Assembly (NCBI GenBank): GCA_905214735.1
Contig: CAJMNI010000044.1
Span: forward strand, 1 to 19,323
Reading direction: 5' to 3'
Source of the DNA: an uncultured bacterium
GTDB lineage: Bacteria; Bacteroidota; Bacteroidia; Bacteroidales; Muribaculaceae
Length of the DNA: 19,323 nucleotides
Below, piece after piece: positions 8,901-14,943 of this stretch; the first letter of the stretch is position 1; each line of letters opens with the position of its first letter. The position numbers and the translations under genes were made by a program. The notes beneath the pieces were generated by a model. The model saw only the letters and a program-made list of their open reading frames with translations, was not told the DNA's origin and made no database searches.

Positions 8901-8977
8901 GGGCTGAGTTCAACATTAGCAAAGGAGTCTATATTATCCGTATCGGAAACCGTAGCTTCAAGGTGATGGTGCGCTGA
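5963..8977 (+). CDS. Second large secreted multidomain protein, paralogue of the preceding gene
   Basis: This 1004-residue protein follows the upstream gene after 10 nt and is surely co-transcribed with it. It has a signal peptide at 1-22 (LLFAMQLAATSFAA). Domain order and spacing copy the neighbour: an N-terminal jelly-roll (about 30-175, with an Asp-rich DANNDGRTW turn and DWLMLPP), two FN3-like domains (188-380, including PPTNVKM and LTWEAP), a second jelly-roll (388-542), a CARDB domain (546-650, MVAKVRNEGAADATDFTV and FTNDTD), FN3 (653-690), a cleaved-adhesin domain (about 690-866, NDWLISPEL, IDDISY), an FN3-like strand set, and a C-terminal domain (943-1004) with IRLYTVDGR, GVYIIRI and FKVMVR. 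The last part is a type A T9SS-like sorting end. Sequence identity to the neighbour looks low despite the shared architecture, which implies old duplication or different ligands. The role is unknown beyond secretion. Confidence 0.83.
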   Translation: MKHFKPIMSLLFAMQLAATSFAAPALDPEGMAILPYSEDFSDEQSVEYLDIVDANNDGRTWYYSDIVFDIRNRASEEVDADDWLMLPPMWMERSKSYRLTFKARAVYSMYTERLEVCLGAGKEADPDAMKTVLIPARDVIDSENLGVTVTVPEDGIYRIGFHAISAKGAFRLAVDDILVDSPMSAYRPGSAANCKAEIITAGELTARVSFTAPDKTVNGDQLSEIDKIVIYVNGEAAHEINPAVPGEDYSADIPTQQGVNSIEVVAVNSEGAGEPASCSLFTGDDVPLPPTNVKMEVRDGKAYLTWEAPLQGENGGFIDPSTLTYEIQRRSDFQFVEEAFSGTEYVDVLPDNINLRPRQLFYCVRAISKGGKSLYSGDSNRYITGDALQIPFSESFARQNYDDGHYWHSINEGERWNLDGSLVYDNDEGAAKFAPANMGENSLFYTSRIDLRGTQNPLLTFYYWHVKNSDMILEVQVSRENGEFETVRTFDFADDSDPAGWKKGAVLLSDFTDAEYVLMGWKATAGMIQTVTALDAIDLLDVASADLSVTLSAPAKAAENQPIMMVAKVRNEGAADATDFTVRLTHENLGTVDEIHCESVPIGMEKEFEFNLPFHVSPGLSNGAYIVSTIWDADINFTNDTDRKVVELRAGRLPKPTGLSAKKEDSDVVLEWNAPDLEGRITDDAEDYDAFLISDFGDWITIDRDRQITYKIIEPVIDEETGQIGQVTLEYPNAGEEMAFMVFNPFLANSSLAEGMCHSGRQMFASFAAVKNQNNDWLISPELSGEAQTVTFFARSGGDEAWGEEELEVYCSDHLQAPESFTCILNATKITNGEWTEISVDLPEGTRHFAIRCVSKIVMTLFIDDISYTPTPCKANLTGYEIYRDDTLIDTTGAETLTYADRDLQKDVTYSVRAVYDEGVSLPSKPVTVEKESAVDAIEDEGIVINVTQNHISVTLDSNSDIRLYTVDGRTAAQLTDANRAEFNISKGVYIIRIGNRSFKVMVR

Positions 8978-8995
8978 CACTGAGAAAACACCAAC

Positions 8996-9023
8996 AGGGG
9001 ATGAATCAGATGATTCATCCCCT
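8996..9023 (+). terminator. Hairpin terminator after the secreted-protein pair
   Basis: GGGGATGAATC (8997-9007) pairs perfectly with GATTCATCCCC (9012-9022) around the loop AGAT, with one more A-T pair at the base. It lies 18 nt after the stop at 8977, between convergent genes. The T tract is short (TT then AAA), so termination may be helped by the structure alone. Confidence 0.7.
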
Positions 9024-9043
9024 TAAACCAAAATTGCACTTAT

Positions 9044-9091
9044 AAAAAAATTGTTATTGGAATAAAAAAGAATAAAACAAAAAAATAACAA
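9044..9091 (-). terminator. Possible terminator of the sigma-factor gene
   Basis: On the minus strand, TTGTTATT and AATAACAA (plus-strand 9084-9091 and 9051-9058) form a perfect 8-bp stem with a 25-nt T-rich loop. A run of seven T follows at 9050-9044. It is 44 nt past the sigma-factor stop. The stem is all but one base pair per side A-T, so it is weak; the T run is the better evidence. Confidence 0.35.
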
Positions 9092-9135
9092 CCTTGTTAA
9101 CAGTCTGCCTACCGGCCTTGCAACGATGCCGGCGG

Positions 9136-9642
9136 TCAGCGGTAGTCTTTCAGGAGCTCGCGGAGACGCTTGCGGGTAAGGAAGATGTGGCTCTTCACCG
9201 TGCCCATAGGCATCTTGAGGATTTCAGAGATTTCCTCATATTTGTAGCCGGCCACAAACATGGAGAACGGCCTGCGATATTCGGCGGGAAAGACGGCAAG
9301 CGCCGCGTTGATCTCCTTGACAGCGATCGCGCCGTCGGGGGCCTCGGCGGCCGAACTGACGGGGAGGGAGAAATGCATCGCCTCATCCGTGACGTCGACC
9401 ATGGTGTAACCCTGGGAGTTTTTCCGGCAGTTGTTGATGAAGATATTGCGCATGATCGTCATCATCCAACCCTTCATGTTGGTGCCGGACTCGAATTTCG
9501 ATTCATTGTTCAGGGCTTTCAGCATCGTGTCCTGAACGAGGTCATCGGCTTCGTCTTTGTCGAGAGTCAGCTTCATTGCAAACGAGAGCAAGGCTCCCTG
9601 CATCCCTACCACCGACGTTTTGAAAGTTTCACTTTTACTCAT
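9136..9642 (-). CDS. RNA polymerase sigma factor, ECF type (sigma-70 family)
   Basis: This 168-residue protein is of standard ECF length. Region 2 spans about residues 15-75: DEADDLVQDTMLKAL is the core-binding helix, and GTNMKGWMMTIMRNIFINNCRK is the -10 recognition part. Region 4 spans about 108-162: FPAEYRRPFSMFVAGYKYEEISEILKMPMGTVKSHIFLTRKRLRELL, with the helix-turn-helix at about 134-158. There is no membrane segment and no extra C-terminal domain. The gene has its own promoter and leader, and no FecR-like or zinc-finger anti-sigma gene lies on either side. That is unusual, because many Bacteroidetes ECF factors pair with one. It converges with the secreted-protein genes. The regulon cannot be told from the window. 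Confidence 0.93.
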   Translation of the reverse strand: MSKSETFKTSVVGMQGALLSFAMKLTLDKDEADDLVQDTMLKALNNESKFESGTNMKGWMMTIMRNIFINNCRKNSQGYTMVDVTDEAMHFSLPVSSAAEAPDGAIAVKEINAALAVFPAEYRRPFSMFVAGYKYEEISEILKMPMGTVKSHIFLTRKRLRELLKDYR

Positions 9643-9736
9643 TGGCGTTAGTTTCTGTTAATGCACCGGATACGGATGCTCACCTATTGTTTCAAGAATT
9701 AACTGCAACTTTTTACACCGGAGTTTTCATCTTTTT

Positions 9737-9761
9737 GGAGTCTGCCGGAAGGGCAGCCTCC
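9737..9761 (-). promoter_or_regulatory. Hairpin in the sigma-factor mRNA leader
   Basis: On the minus strand GGAGGCTGCC and GGCAGACTCC pair as 4 + 5 bp around one G-A mismatch, with the loop CTTCC. It lies about 95 nt before the start codon and is followed by AAAAA, so it is not an intrinsic terminator. It may shape mRNA stability or translation (inference). Confidence 0.4.
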
Positions 9762-9802
9762 TCGATTCAACAGAGAGGTTCTGTTTCCTTTTGATAACAC
9801 CG

Positions 9803-9834
9803 CAAAGGTAATCTTTTTTTCGGAACTTCACAAT
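9803..9834 (-). promoter_or_regulatory. Bacteroidetes-type promoter for the sigma-factor gene
   Basis: On the minus strand: ATTG (9831-9834), 20 nt, TACCTTTG (9803-9810). The downstream box is a perfect TAnnTTTG and the upstream one matches TTTG at three of four. The start would be near 9796, leaving a leader of about 150 nt. This implies that the primary sigma factor, not only auto-activation, drives the gene. Confidence 0.65.
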
Positions 9835-9876
9835 TATTTATCACAAATTTTCAGGAATCTTTTTTATAATCGGCAA

Positions 9877-9899
9877 AATTCTCCATTTTTCAGAGAATT
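9877..9899 (-). terminator. Possible terminator of the envelope operon
   Basis: On the minus strand AATTCTC and GAGAATT pair as a 7-bp stem with a 9-nt loop, followed by TTGCC. It lies about 60 nt after the stop of the CBS-domain gene and just upstream of the sigma-factor promoter. The short stem and short T run make it weak. Confidence 0.35.
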
Positions 9900-9960
9900 A
9901 GCCTAATTTTTCCCGAAATGAAGTCTGTTTTTTGGTTGCTGAGCCGTTTTGCGCCGCCGG

Positions 9961-11241
9961 TTATTCCGAAACGAGAGTCACTTTCACAAGCTCGATGCGG
10001 GTGGTCGACATCTTCTTGATGTTGAATTTCAGGTTGCCGATGGTGAACTCGTCGCCCTGCTTGGGGAGGGCCTCGAGGTTGACGAGGATGTAGCCGGCGA
10101 GGGTGTGATACTCCTCTTCATTCTCACGGATGGAGAGGCCGAACTCCTCGTTGATCATCGAGATCTCGGCGCGCCCGGAGAAGATAAACGACCCGACGCC
10201 GATGCGGCGCGCCACGATCCGCGTGCGGTCGTGCTCATCCTCGATCTCGCCGAAAATCTCCTCCACGATATCCTCGAGGGTGGCGAGCCCCGACGTGCCT
10301 CCGAACTCGTCGACGATGATGGCCATGCTTTTCTTTTCAGCCATCATGCGGCGCATCATCTTGTTGGCGAGCATGGTCTCGGGAGTGAATATCACCGGCT
10401 TGATATGCCGGCGCCAGTCGGTGTCGGCGTTAAGGAGCTCCGAAACATGAATATACCCCACCACATCGTCGATATCGTCGGAATAGACCACCACCTTAGA
10501 GAGCCCCGTGTCGACAAACACCTGGCGAAGCTGCTCGAGCGTGGTGCCTTCGAGCGGCACCGACACTATCTCGTTGCGCGGAGTCATGCATTCCACTATC
10601 TCCGTATCCTTGAAGTCAACGGCGCGGCGGAAGATCTTCACCTCGTTCTCCATGGCGTCGGAATTGCCCGGATTGTCGTGAACCGACTGCTGGAGATATG
10701 TGTCGAGCTCGTCGATCGTCAGTTTGGCGTCGGGCTGGGCGGCGGTGTCGAGGCCGAAAAGCTTCATGAGACCTTTGGAGATCACCGACACAAACCACGA
10801 TATCGGATAAAGCGTCAGATAGATCAGATAGAGCGGGAGAGCGAGCAGGCGCATCATGAAGTTGGGGTTGATGCGGAAAGTAGTTTTCGGCAGGAACTCT
10901 CCTGTCAGAAGGATGATACCGGTAGAGAATACAGTGTTGACTATCAGCACCATCGCGTCATTGGGCAACCATTGTTCGAGGAGAGGATTGATGATGGCCG
11001 AAAGAGAGATACCATAGATCACGAGCACCACATTGTTGCCGACAAGGAGCGTCGATATGAACATGTCTTCATGGCGCGAGAATCCGCGGATTATACGGTC
11101 GACAATTCCGCCCGAGGCGGCGTTTATCTCCATACGCACCTTGCTCGACTGCACGAAAGCAATCTCCGTGCCTGAGAAGAGGCCGGAGAAGATAATGGCT
11201 ACGATGGTGATTATTATGGCAAGCGATAAAGGAAGATCCAT
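9961..11241 (-). CDS. CNNM/CBS-domain membrane protein, hemolysin/CorC family, GldE-like
   Basis: This 426-residue inner-membrane protein has three parts. The DUF21/CNNM membrane domain (about 1-190) has four hydrophobic stretches and the FSGTEIAF motif near residue 22. A pair of CBS domains (about 215-335) contains CMTPRNEIVSV, YIHVSELL and DEFGGTSGLATLEDIVEE. The C-terminal CorC/HlyC domain (about 345-425) contains EEEYHTLAGYIL and GDEFTIGNLKFNI. The family is linked to Mg2+/Co2+ transport or resistance; in Bacteroidetes the closest named member is GldE, found with gliding and type IX secretion genes. Without a comparison I cannot tell a true GldE from a general hemolysin-family protein. 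It is the last gene of the six-gene operon, 64 nt after lptC, behind a repetitive spacer. Confidence 0.9.
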   Translation of the reverse strand: MDLPLSLAIIITIVAIIFSGLFSGTEIAFVQSSKVRMEINAASGGIVDRIIRGFSRHEDMFISTLLVGNNVVLVIYGISLSAIINPLLEQWLPNDAMVLIVNTVFSTGIILLTGEFLPKTTFRINPNFMMRLLALPLYLIYLTLYPISWFVSVISKGLMKLFGLDTAAQPDAKLTIDELDTYLQQSVHDNPGNSDAMENEVKIFRRAVDFKDTEIVECMTPRNEIVSVPLEGTTLEQLRQVFVDTGLSKVVVYSDDIDDVVGYIHVSELLNADTDWRRHIKPVIFTPETMLANKMMRRMMAEKKSMAIIVDEFGGTSGLATLEDIVEEIFGEIEDEHDRTRIVARRIGVGSFIFSGRAEISMINEEFGLSIRENEEEYHTLAGYILVNLEALPKQGDEFTIGNLKFNIKKMSTTRIELVKVTLVSE

Positions 11242-11247
11242 TGTTTT

Positions 11248-11294
11248 AAGTCAGAGGTCAGAGAGGTAATTAAGTCAGAAGTCAGAGGTCAGAG
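11248..11294. repeat. Heptamer-based direct repeats between lptC and the CBS-domain gene
   Basis: AAGTCAGAGGTCAGAG occurs twice without change (11248-11263 and 11279-11294), with an extra AAGTCAG at 11272-11278. The base unit is the heptamer A(A/G)GTCAG. The repeats fill almost the whole gap between two operon genes and end 6 nt before the downstream start codon, so they overlap its ribosome-binding region. Confidence 0.85.
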
Positions 11295-11305
11295 TTATGA
11301 GGTTT

Positions 11306-11989
11306 TTATGGGGCGGTCGGGGCTGCGGCCGGACCGGAGGAGGGAGCCGGACCGGAGGAGGGAGCCGGACCGGATTGCGGGGCCTGAGGGGCGCCCGGAG
11401 CGGCCGAGCCACCGCGGAGGTTCTCGCGGTTGATCGGGAAGATGCCCTGCGGCTTGAGCACACGATAGCTCGACAACCTCTCGTCGCTCTCGAAACCGAT
11501 GCCTTCGAGCACGTGGGTGGTCGTCTCTATATGTATAAACGTATCACTGTAGATTTTTCCCTGGCGCTGGTCCCAGAACAGACGCTCTGACTGAAAAAGA
11601 TCCTGCGGCGCCTTGGTCAGCTCCACATGGCCGTGGAGTTCCCACAGCCGGGCGTTCTTCAGATAGACCGCCGAGTCGGCCGCCACCGTCGCCACCACAT
11701 GGAAATAGGGGTCATATTTCTGGAGGTATAGCCCTTTGGGAAATTCCCAATATGGAGTGTCGACGGCATCGTAGATGGTCCAGAGCGGCGAGACGATCTT
11801 ATATTGCACCACACCCGAATCGGAGATGAGCGTCGAGACATTCTTGGTGGTCATGGTGGCCATCTTCGCGGGGTTGATTTTGGAGGCTATGTCGAGCTTC
11901 TTCTCCTCCTCGCAGGCGCAAAGCAGCAGAGTGCCGGCCAACGCCGCCACCACAGCCCATCGTGAATGCCGAAGATCAAACAGTGCCAT
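11306..11989 (-). CDS. lptC: LptC-like LPS export lipoprotein with Pro/Ala/Ser-rich tail
   Basis: This 227-residue protein has an N-terminal hydrophobic segment (11-24) ending LLLCACEEE. C26, after L-C-A, is a plausible lipidation site. Residues about 40-190 fit LptC, the periplasmic part of the LptB2FGC lipopolysaccharide exporter: VSTLISDSGVVQYKIVSP, EFPKGLYLQKYD, VAADSAVYLKNARLWELHGHVEL, SERLFWDQRQGKIYSDTFIHIET and GIGFESDERLSSYRV are the familiar beta-jellyroll strands. The tail (193-227) is low-complexity PAPSSG repeats encoded by an 18-bp tandem repeat and is not part of the fold. It sits 14 nt after the outer-membrane protein gene in the envelope operon. Confidence 0.9.
   Translation of the reverse strand: MALFDLRHSRWAVVAALAGTLLLCACEEEKKLDIASKINPAKMATMTTKNVSTLISDSGVVQYKIVSPLWTIYDAVDTPYWEFPKGLYLQKYDPYFHVVATVAADSAVYLKNARLWELHGHVELTKAPQDLFQSERLFWDQRQGKIYSDTFIHIETTTHVLEGIGFESDERLSSYRVLKPQGIFPINRENLRGGSAAPGAPQAPQSGPAPSSGPAPSSGPAAAPTAP
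11331..11374. repeat. 18-bp tandem repeat inside the end of lptC
   Basis: GGACCGGAGGAGGGAGCC stands at 11331-11348 and 11349-11366, with a third partial copy (eight bases) at 11367-11374. Being a multiple of three it keeps frame and encodes the PAPSSG units of the LptC tail. Copy number may vary between strains through slippage. Confidence 0.9.
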
Positions 11990-12003
11990 TTATCAGGATA
12001 AGA

Positions 12004-13260
12004 TCAGCGGATCTTACGCTTGAAGAACCAGACCTCGTTGAAGTTGATGCCGAGATTGAACATCAGGTAGTTTTCCGTGATCAGCGACCGGGGCGAAGCC
12101 TCGCGGTGTTTCCACTCAAACCCGAGGTTGACCATAGTCTTCCCTTCGGGGGCCGGAAATCCGAAGCCGCACGTCAAGCCATATTCCTTAAGCGAGTTGC
12201 CCATTATCTTTAGATAATCCTTTGTGTAATAAGCGCCGAGACGGTAAGTCATCCGCTCGCCGTAGTTTCCGCGCAGCTTGGGTGTATATTCCCCTCCGAG
12301 CGCGAACTTCATGCGGTCGTTGAACTCCATTCCCTGGAACACTATGTTCTTGTCGCTTCCCTCGCGATAGAGCGGAGAATATTTGCAATCTTTCCAGCCC
12401 TGCCAGGTATAGTCGAATTCCACCATCCAGCGCGATGTCTTCTCATGCGAATAGCTTATGCCCGCGCCGACGGTGTGTGGAAGGTAATAGTGGTTTTTGA
12501 GGCGCATGCTGGCCACAGTATCGGGATATGTGTCCTGGGTGGTCTCCTGGATCGTGGCCCACGACTTTCCGAGCAGAGTCTTCTTCGGGCTATATGTCAC
12601 GCCGGCCGTGATCTTGTCGAAGCGAGTGAGCTTCTTCGAATACTGGGCGCCGACCACGATGTTCCAGTCGCGGATCTTCATCACGTGTTCGAACTTGGTG
12701 CGGCCCGAATTTTCGGGCGAAGCGAAGACATCGTTTACGATGTTTCCGAAATCATAGCTCACGTTGACGCCAAGCGAAAAGCCCTTGATCTCTCCGGCGA
12801 TGCCGAGATAGATCTCGTTGATGCCGCCCGAGCCCTGGTTTTCCGAAGCACCATGCTCGATCTCGTTGCCGAAGGCATAGCCCACCGAGCTATAAGGGAG
12901 CAGACCGACCGACATGCCGATATGCTTCGAAAGCGGGAACTGCATGGTGACATAGTCGAGGCCGCCGCCATAGCTGCGGTCTTTCTTATCACCCTCCTCG
13001 CTCCAGAGAATCGACATATTGGCGCCCATGTCGAAGAGGAATGTCAGCGAGTCGATAGCGGCGTAAGAGGCCGGGTTCATCACATTGATCTGACGTCCGG
13101 AACTCATGGCGTAGCCGACATAGCCCATCTGGCGCTGCATCGAAGTGGCGCGGTCGCCGAGGATGCCGTAACCATACATAGAATAAGGAGTGACATTCTG
13201 GGCCACTGCCATTCCTGCGGTCATGAGCACGCAGGCGATCAAAAACTTTAACTTATTCAT
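12004..13260 (-). CDS. Outer-membrane beta-barrel protein, FadL-like
   Basis: This 418-residue protein has a signal peptide (1-20, TAGMAVA|Q). The mature part alternates glycine and aromatic residues in amphipathic strands: FSLGVNVSYDF, WNIVVGAQYSKKL, ITAGVTYSPKKTL, HTVGAGISYSHEK, WMVEFDYTWQGW, RMKFALGGEYTP and YRLGAYYTKDYL. It ends in strands typical of outer-membrane barrels (LMFNLGINFNEVWF). The early MNPASYAAIDSLTFLFDMG segment is like that of Bacteroidetes FadL/OmpP1-type proteins, but this assignment is tentative. It lies 6 nt downstream of coaX and 14 nt upstream of lptC, which fits a barrel maintained with the LPS export machinery. The cargo, if any, is unknown. Confidence 0.75.
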   Translation of the reverse strand: MNKLKFLIACVLMTAGMAVAQNVTPYSMYGYGILGDRATSMQRQMGYVGYAMSSGRQINVMNPASYAAIDSLTFLFDMGANMSILWSEEGDKKDRSYGGGLDYVTMQFPLSKHIGMSVGLLPYSSVGYAFGNEIEHGASENQGSGGINEIYLGIAGEIKGFSLGVNVSYDFGNIVNDVFASPENSGRTKFEHVMKIRDWNIVVGAQYSKKLTRFDKITAGVTYSPKKTLLGKSWATIQETTQDTYPDTVASMRLKNHYYLPHTVGAGISYSHEKTSRWMVEFDYTWQGWKDCKYSPLYREGSDKNIVFQGMEFNDRMKFALGGEYTPKLRGNYGERMTYRLGAYYTKDYLKIMGNSLKEYGLTCGFGFPAPEGKTMVNLGFEWKHREASPRSLITENYLMFNLGINFNEVWFFKRKIR

Positions 13261-13266
13261 TGAAGT

Positions 13267-14019
13267 TCATTTTCTTTCATTATAATTATAGATCCTGACC
13301 AGTCCACGGGCCACGGCCGAATGGTCGGTCGAGACCGGGATTCCGGCGCGTTTCAGGAAAGCGGCCAGATAGTCGGCGTCACCCCCGGTGAGCACCAGCT
13401 GGGCGCGGGGGAAACGTTTTTTGGCCCGCTCGAGGGCGAAGATGATTTCGCCGACGAGCCCTTCCACCACACCGCTGCGGATGGCTGTCACCGTGTCATG
13501 GCCGAAGTCGGGCACTTCTCCGCCGATGTCGACCAGAGGAAGGCGCGACGTGTATCGGGCCAGGGAGGCGAACCTCAGCCTGAGGCCCGGCGAGATGTTG
13601 CCGCCCCAGAAGCGCATTCCGTCGACGAGGTCGAGCGTCACGGCAGTACCGGCGTCGACAAGGAGCACCGACCGTCCATCGGCGGCCACGCCCGTGGCGG
13701 CGGCCACGCGGTCGGCTCCGAGAGTGGAACGGCTGCCGTAGGCCACTTCTATCGGGAGCAGTGTCCCCGGCTTGAGCCAGCTCACAGGGAGAGAGCCGCA
13801 GACCGAGGCCAGTTCATTAGCCACGGCATACTCCTCGGCGCCCACACTGCAGAAGATAACCCCCTCCACATCGGGATGGCGCGACAGCAGACGCTTCACC
13901 GCCTCCGGAGAGTCATTGCGGTTGAGCGCGGTCTCCAGCTCGCGTTCTCCCTCGAAGACACTTGCCTTAAGCATAGTGTTGCCGAGGTCGACGGCCATTA
14001 TTTTCCTCGCAGAAGCCAT
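13267..14019 (-). CDS. coaX: Type III pantothenate kinase
   Basis: This 250-residue enzyme should phosphorylate pantothenate to 4'-phosphopantothenate, the first step of coenzyme A synthesis. It is the CoaX form, unrelated to CoaA. The ASKHA-fold motifs are intact: AVDLGNTMLK with D11 (phosphate 1), the GADR motif at 101-104, VDAGTAVTLD at 121-130 (phosphate 2), GGNISPG at 139-145, and LVLTGGDADYL near 208-218 (adenosine). The length is normal for the family. It lies 15 nt after the four-TM protein gene and 6 nt before the outer-membrane protein gene. Placement in an envelope operon probably reflects shared transcription, not a shared pathway. Confidence 0.95.
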   Translation of the reverse strand: MASARKIMAVDLGNTMLKASVFEGERELETALNRNDSPEAVKRLLSRHPDVEGVIFCSVGAEEYAVANELASVCGSLPVSWLKPGTLLPIEVAYGSRSTLGADRVAAATGVAADGRSVLLVDAGTAVTLDLVDGMRFWGGNISPGLRLRFASLARYTSRLPLVDIGGEVPDFGHDTVTAIRSGVVEGLVGEIIFALERAKKRFPRAQLVLTGGDADYLAAFLKRAGIPVSTDHSAVARGLVRIYNYNERK

Positions 14020-14034
14020 GTTGACAGGCCCTTC

Positions 14035-14541
14035 TTATTTACCCTCTTTCTTGTTATCCTGCTTCGAAGTCTTTCCCTTATTCGGCTCCTTCCCCTTTTT
14101 CGACTTCTTGTTGGCCTGCACGGTCAGAAGCACCGAAGCCACAATCTGGATGATGGCGCCGGCGAAGGTGAAAAGGATTGTGTCGCGCATGGCGTAGACG
14201 GTCATCTGCATCGGGTTGGGAAGCCCCCAGGTATTATAGAACCAGAAGAATGCTCCGGCCACGAGAGCCAGACCGGCCCAGACCTCCATGCGGCGGATGC
14301 GACGAACGCGCACCGAATCGTCGGGATCGTTGACGTTGACCATACGGGCGGCAGTGTAGCCCACCGCACCGACAGCATAAAGGATTTTATAGACCAGCAG
14401 CCACTTCACCGAATCGGGGGCGAACACAGCGGCCACCAGGGCAATCAGCACGAGGATAAGCCCGAGCGTGGAGATGCTTTCCATCCGGCGGCGGAGCTTA
14501 AGTATCTCTGCGGGCGATTTTTTTCTTTTTTCAGATTTCAT
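14035..14541 (-). CDS. Four-TM conserved membrane protein with Lys-rich tail
   Basis: This 168-residue protein has a basic N-terminus (KSEKRKK) and four predicted membrane helices at about 23-41, 45-65, 86-103 and 121-142. A very basic, probably disordered tail follows (KKSKKGKEPNKGKTSKQDNKKEGK, in parts). I recognise no named family. Its place 4 nt downstream of the FtsB/DivIC-like gene and 15 nt upstream of coaX ties it to the operon and suggests a housekeeping envelope protein. The positive ends imply both termini face the cytoplasm (positive-inside rule, inference). Confidence 0.8.
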   Translation of the reverse strand: MKSEKRKKSPAEILKLRRRMESISTLGLILVLIALVAAVFAPDSVKWLLVYKILYAVGAVGYTAARMVNVNDPDDSVRVRRIRRMEVWAGLALVAGAFFWFYNTWGLPNPMQMTVYAMRDTILFTFAGAIIQIVASVLLTVQANKKSKKGKEPNKGKTSKQDNKKEGK

Positions 14542-14545
14542 CTGA

Positions 14546-14851
14546 TCATTTGATTATATAGACATCTTCAGTCGGTTTCTGCATGTGATATTCCTCGCGG
14601 GCAAGGCGCTCGAGCTCCTCTTGCCCGGCAAGAAGGCGAGCGCGCTGGTCGCGGTAATACTGCGCCGAGTCGTTGGCCACCTTTATCTGGCGGTTGAGCT
14701 CGCGTATCTCGGCCTCATACTTCATATTGTTCTCCCATGAAGCGTCGTCGTTGAAGAAGAGCATCATTATCACGATGCCTCCAACGATCAGCACGCCAAG
14801 GTGAGAACGGCGCCGAAGCCAGAAATTCCAACGTTTAGATCTCTTGCTCAT
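14546..14851 (-). CDS. FtsB/DivIC-like septum formation initiator
   Basis: This 101-residue protein is a typical FtsB/DivIC bitopic protein. It has a short basic cytoplasmic end (SKRSKRWNFWLRRR), one membrane helix (about 17-33, GVLIVGGIVIMMLFF), a periplasmic coiled coil (about 38-75, YEAEIRELNRQIKVANDSAQYYRDQRARL), and the conserved end ELERLAREEYHMQKPTEDVYII. It should help form the divisome subcomplex that activates septal wall synthesis. The ATG at 14851 is chosen because it is 24 nt past a consensus promoter's expected start. A longer frame using TTG at 14911 would begin inside that promoter. It is the first gene of the envelope operon. Confidence 0.9.
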   Translation of the reverse strand: MSKRSKRWNFWLRRRSHLGVLIVGGIVIMMLFFNDDASWENNMKYEAEIRELNRQIKVANDSAQYYRDQRARLLAGQEELERLAREEYHMQKPTEDVYIIK

Positions 14852-14881
14852 ATCTGGAGAGTGTATCTTTGAATCAACTTG

Positions 14882-14912
14882 CAAAATTAATGATAATCCG
14901 CAATTATTCAAA
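14882..14912 (-). promoter_or_regulatory. Consensus Bacteroidetes promoter of the envelope operon
   Basis: On the minus strand: TTTG (14909-14912), 19 nt, TAATTTTG (14882-14889). Both boxes are perfect matches. Transcription should begin near 14875 and give a leader of about 24 nt. It serves the FtsB-like gene and, through short gaps, five more genes down to 9961. Confidence 0.85.
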
Positions 14913-14943
14913 AAGATTTTACCAAACAGTGAAAATCCCGCCT

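Larger units (their letters stand above)
9643..9960 (-). other. Leader and promoter region of the sigma-factor gene
   Basis: This 318-nt gap between two minus-strand genes has no gene. It holds a candidate terminator for the upstream operon (9877-9899), a promoter (9803-9834), and a roughly 150-nt leader with a hairpin at 9737-9761. It is much richer in A and T than the flanking genes. Confidence 0.65.

Noticed and set aside
9949..11175. A 408-codon plus-strand open frame
   Set aside because: It lies wholly antisense to the CBS-domain gene, is rich in His, Asp, Glu and Arg as expected from the complement of GC-rich coding DNA, and shows no family motif.
12445..13251. A 268-codon plus-strand open frame
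   Set aside because: It is antisense to the outer-membrane barrel gene, which has a signal peptide and barrel strands.
13321..14553. A 410-codon plus-strand open frame
   Set aside because: It is antisense to coaX and the four-TM gene. CoaX has all its motifs on the other strand, and the antisense product has shadow-type composition.
14546..14911. A longer FtsB/DivIC-like protein starting at TTG 14911
   Set aside because: The TTG lies inside the upstream box of a perfect promoter, so it would not be transcribed. The ATG at 14851 gives the usual family length.
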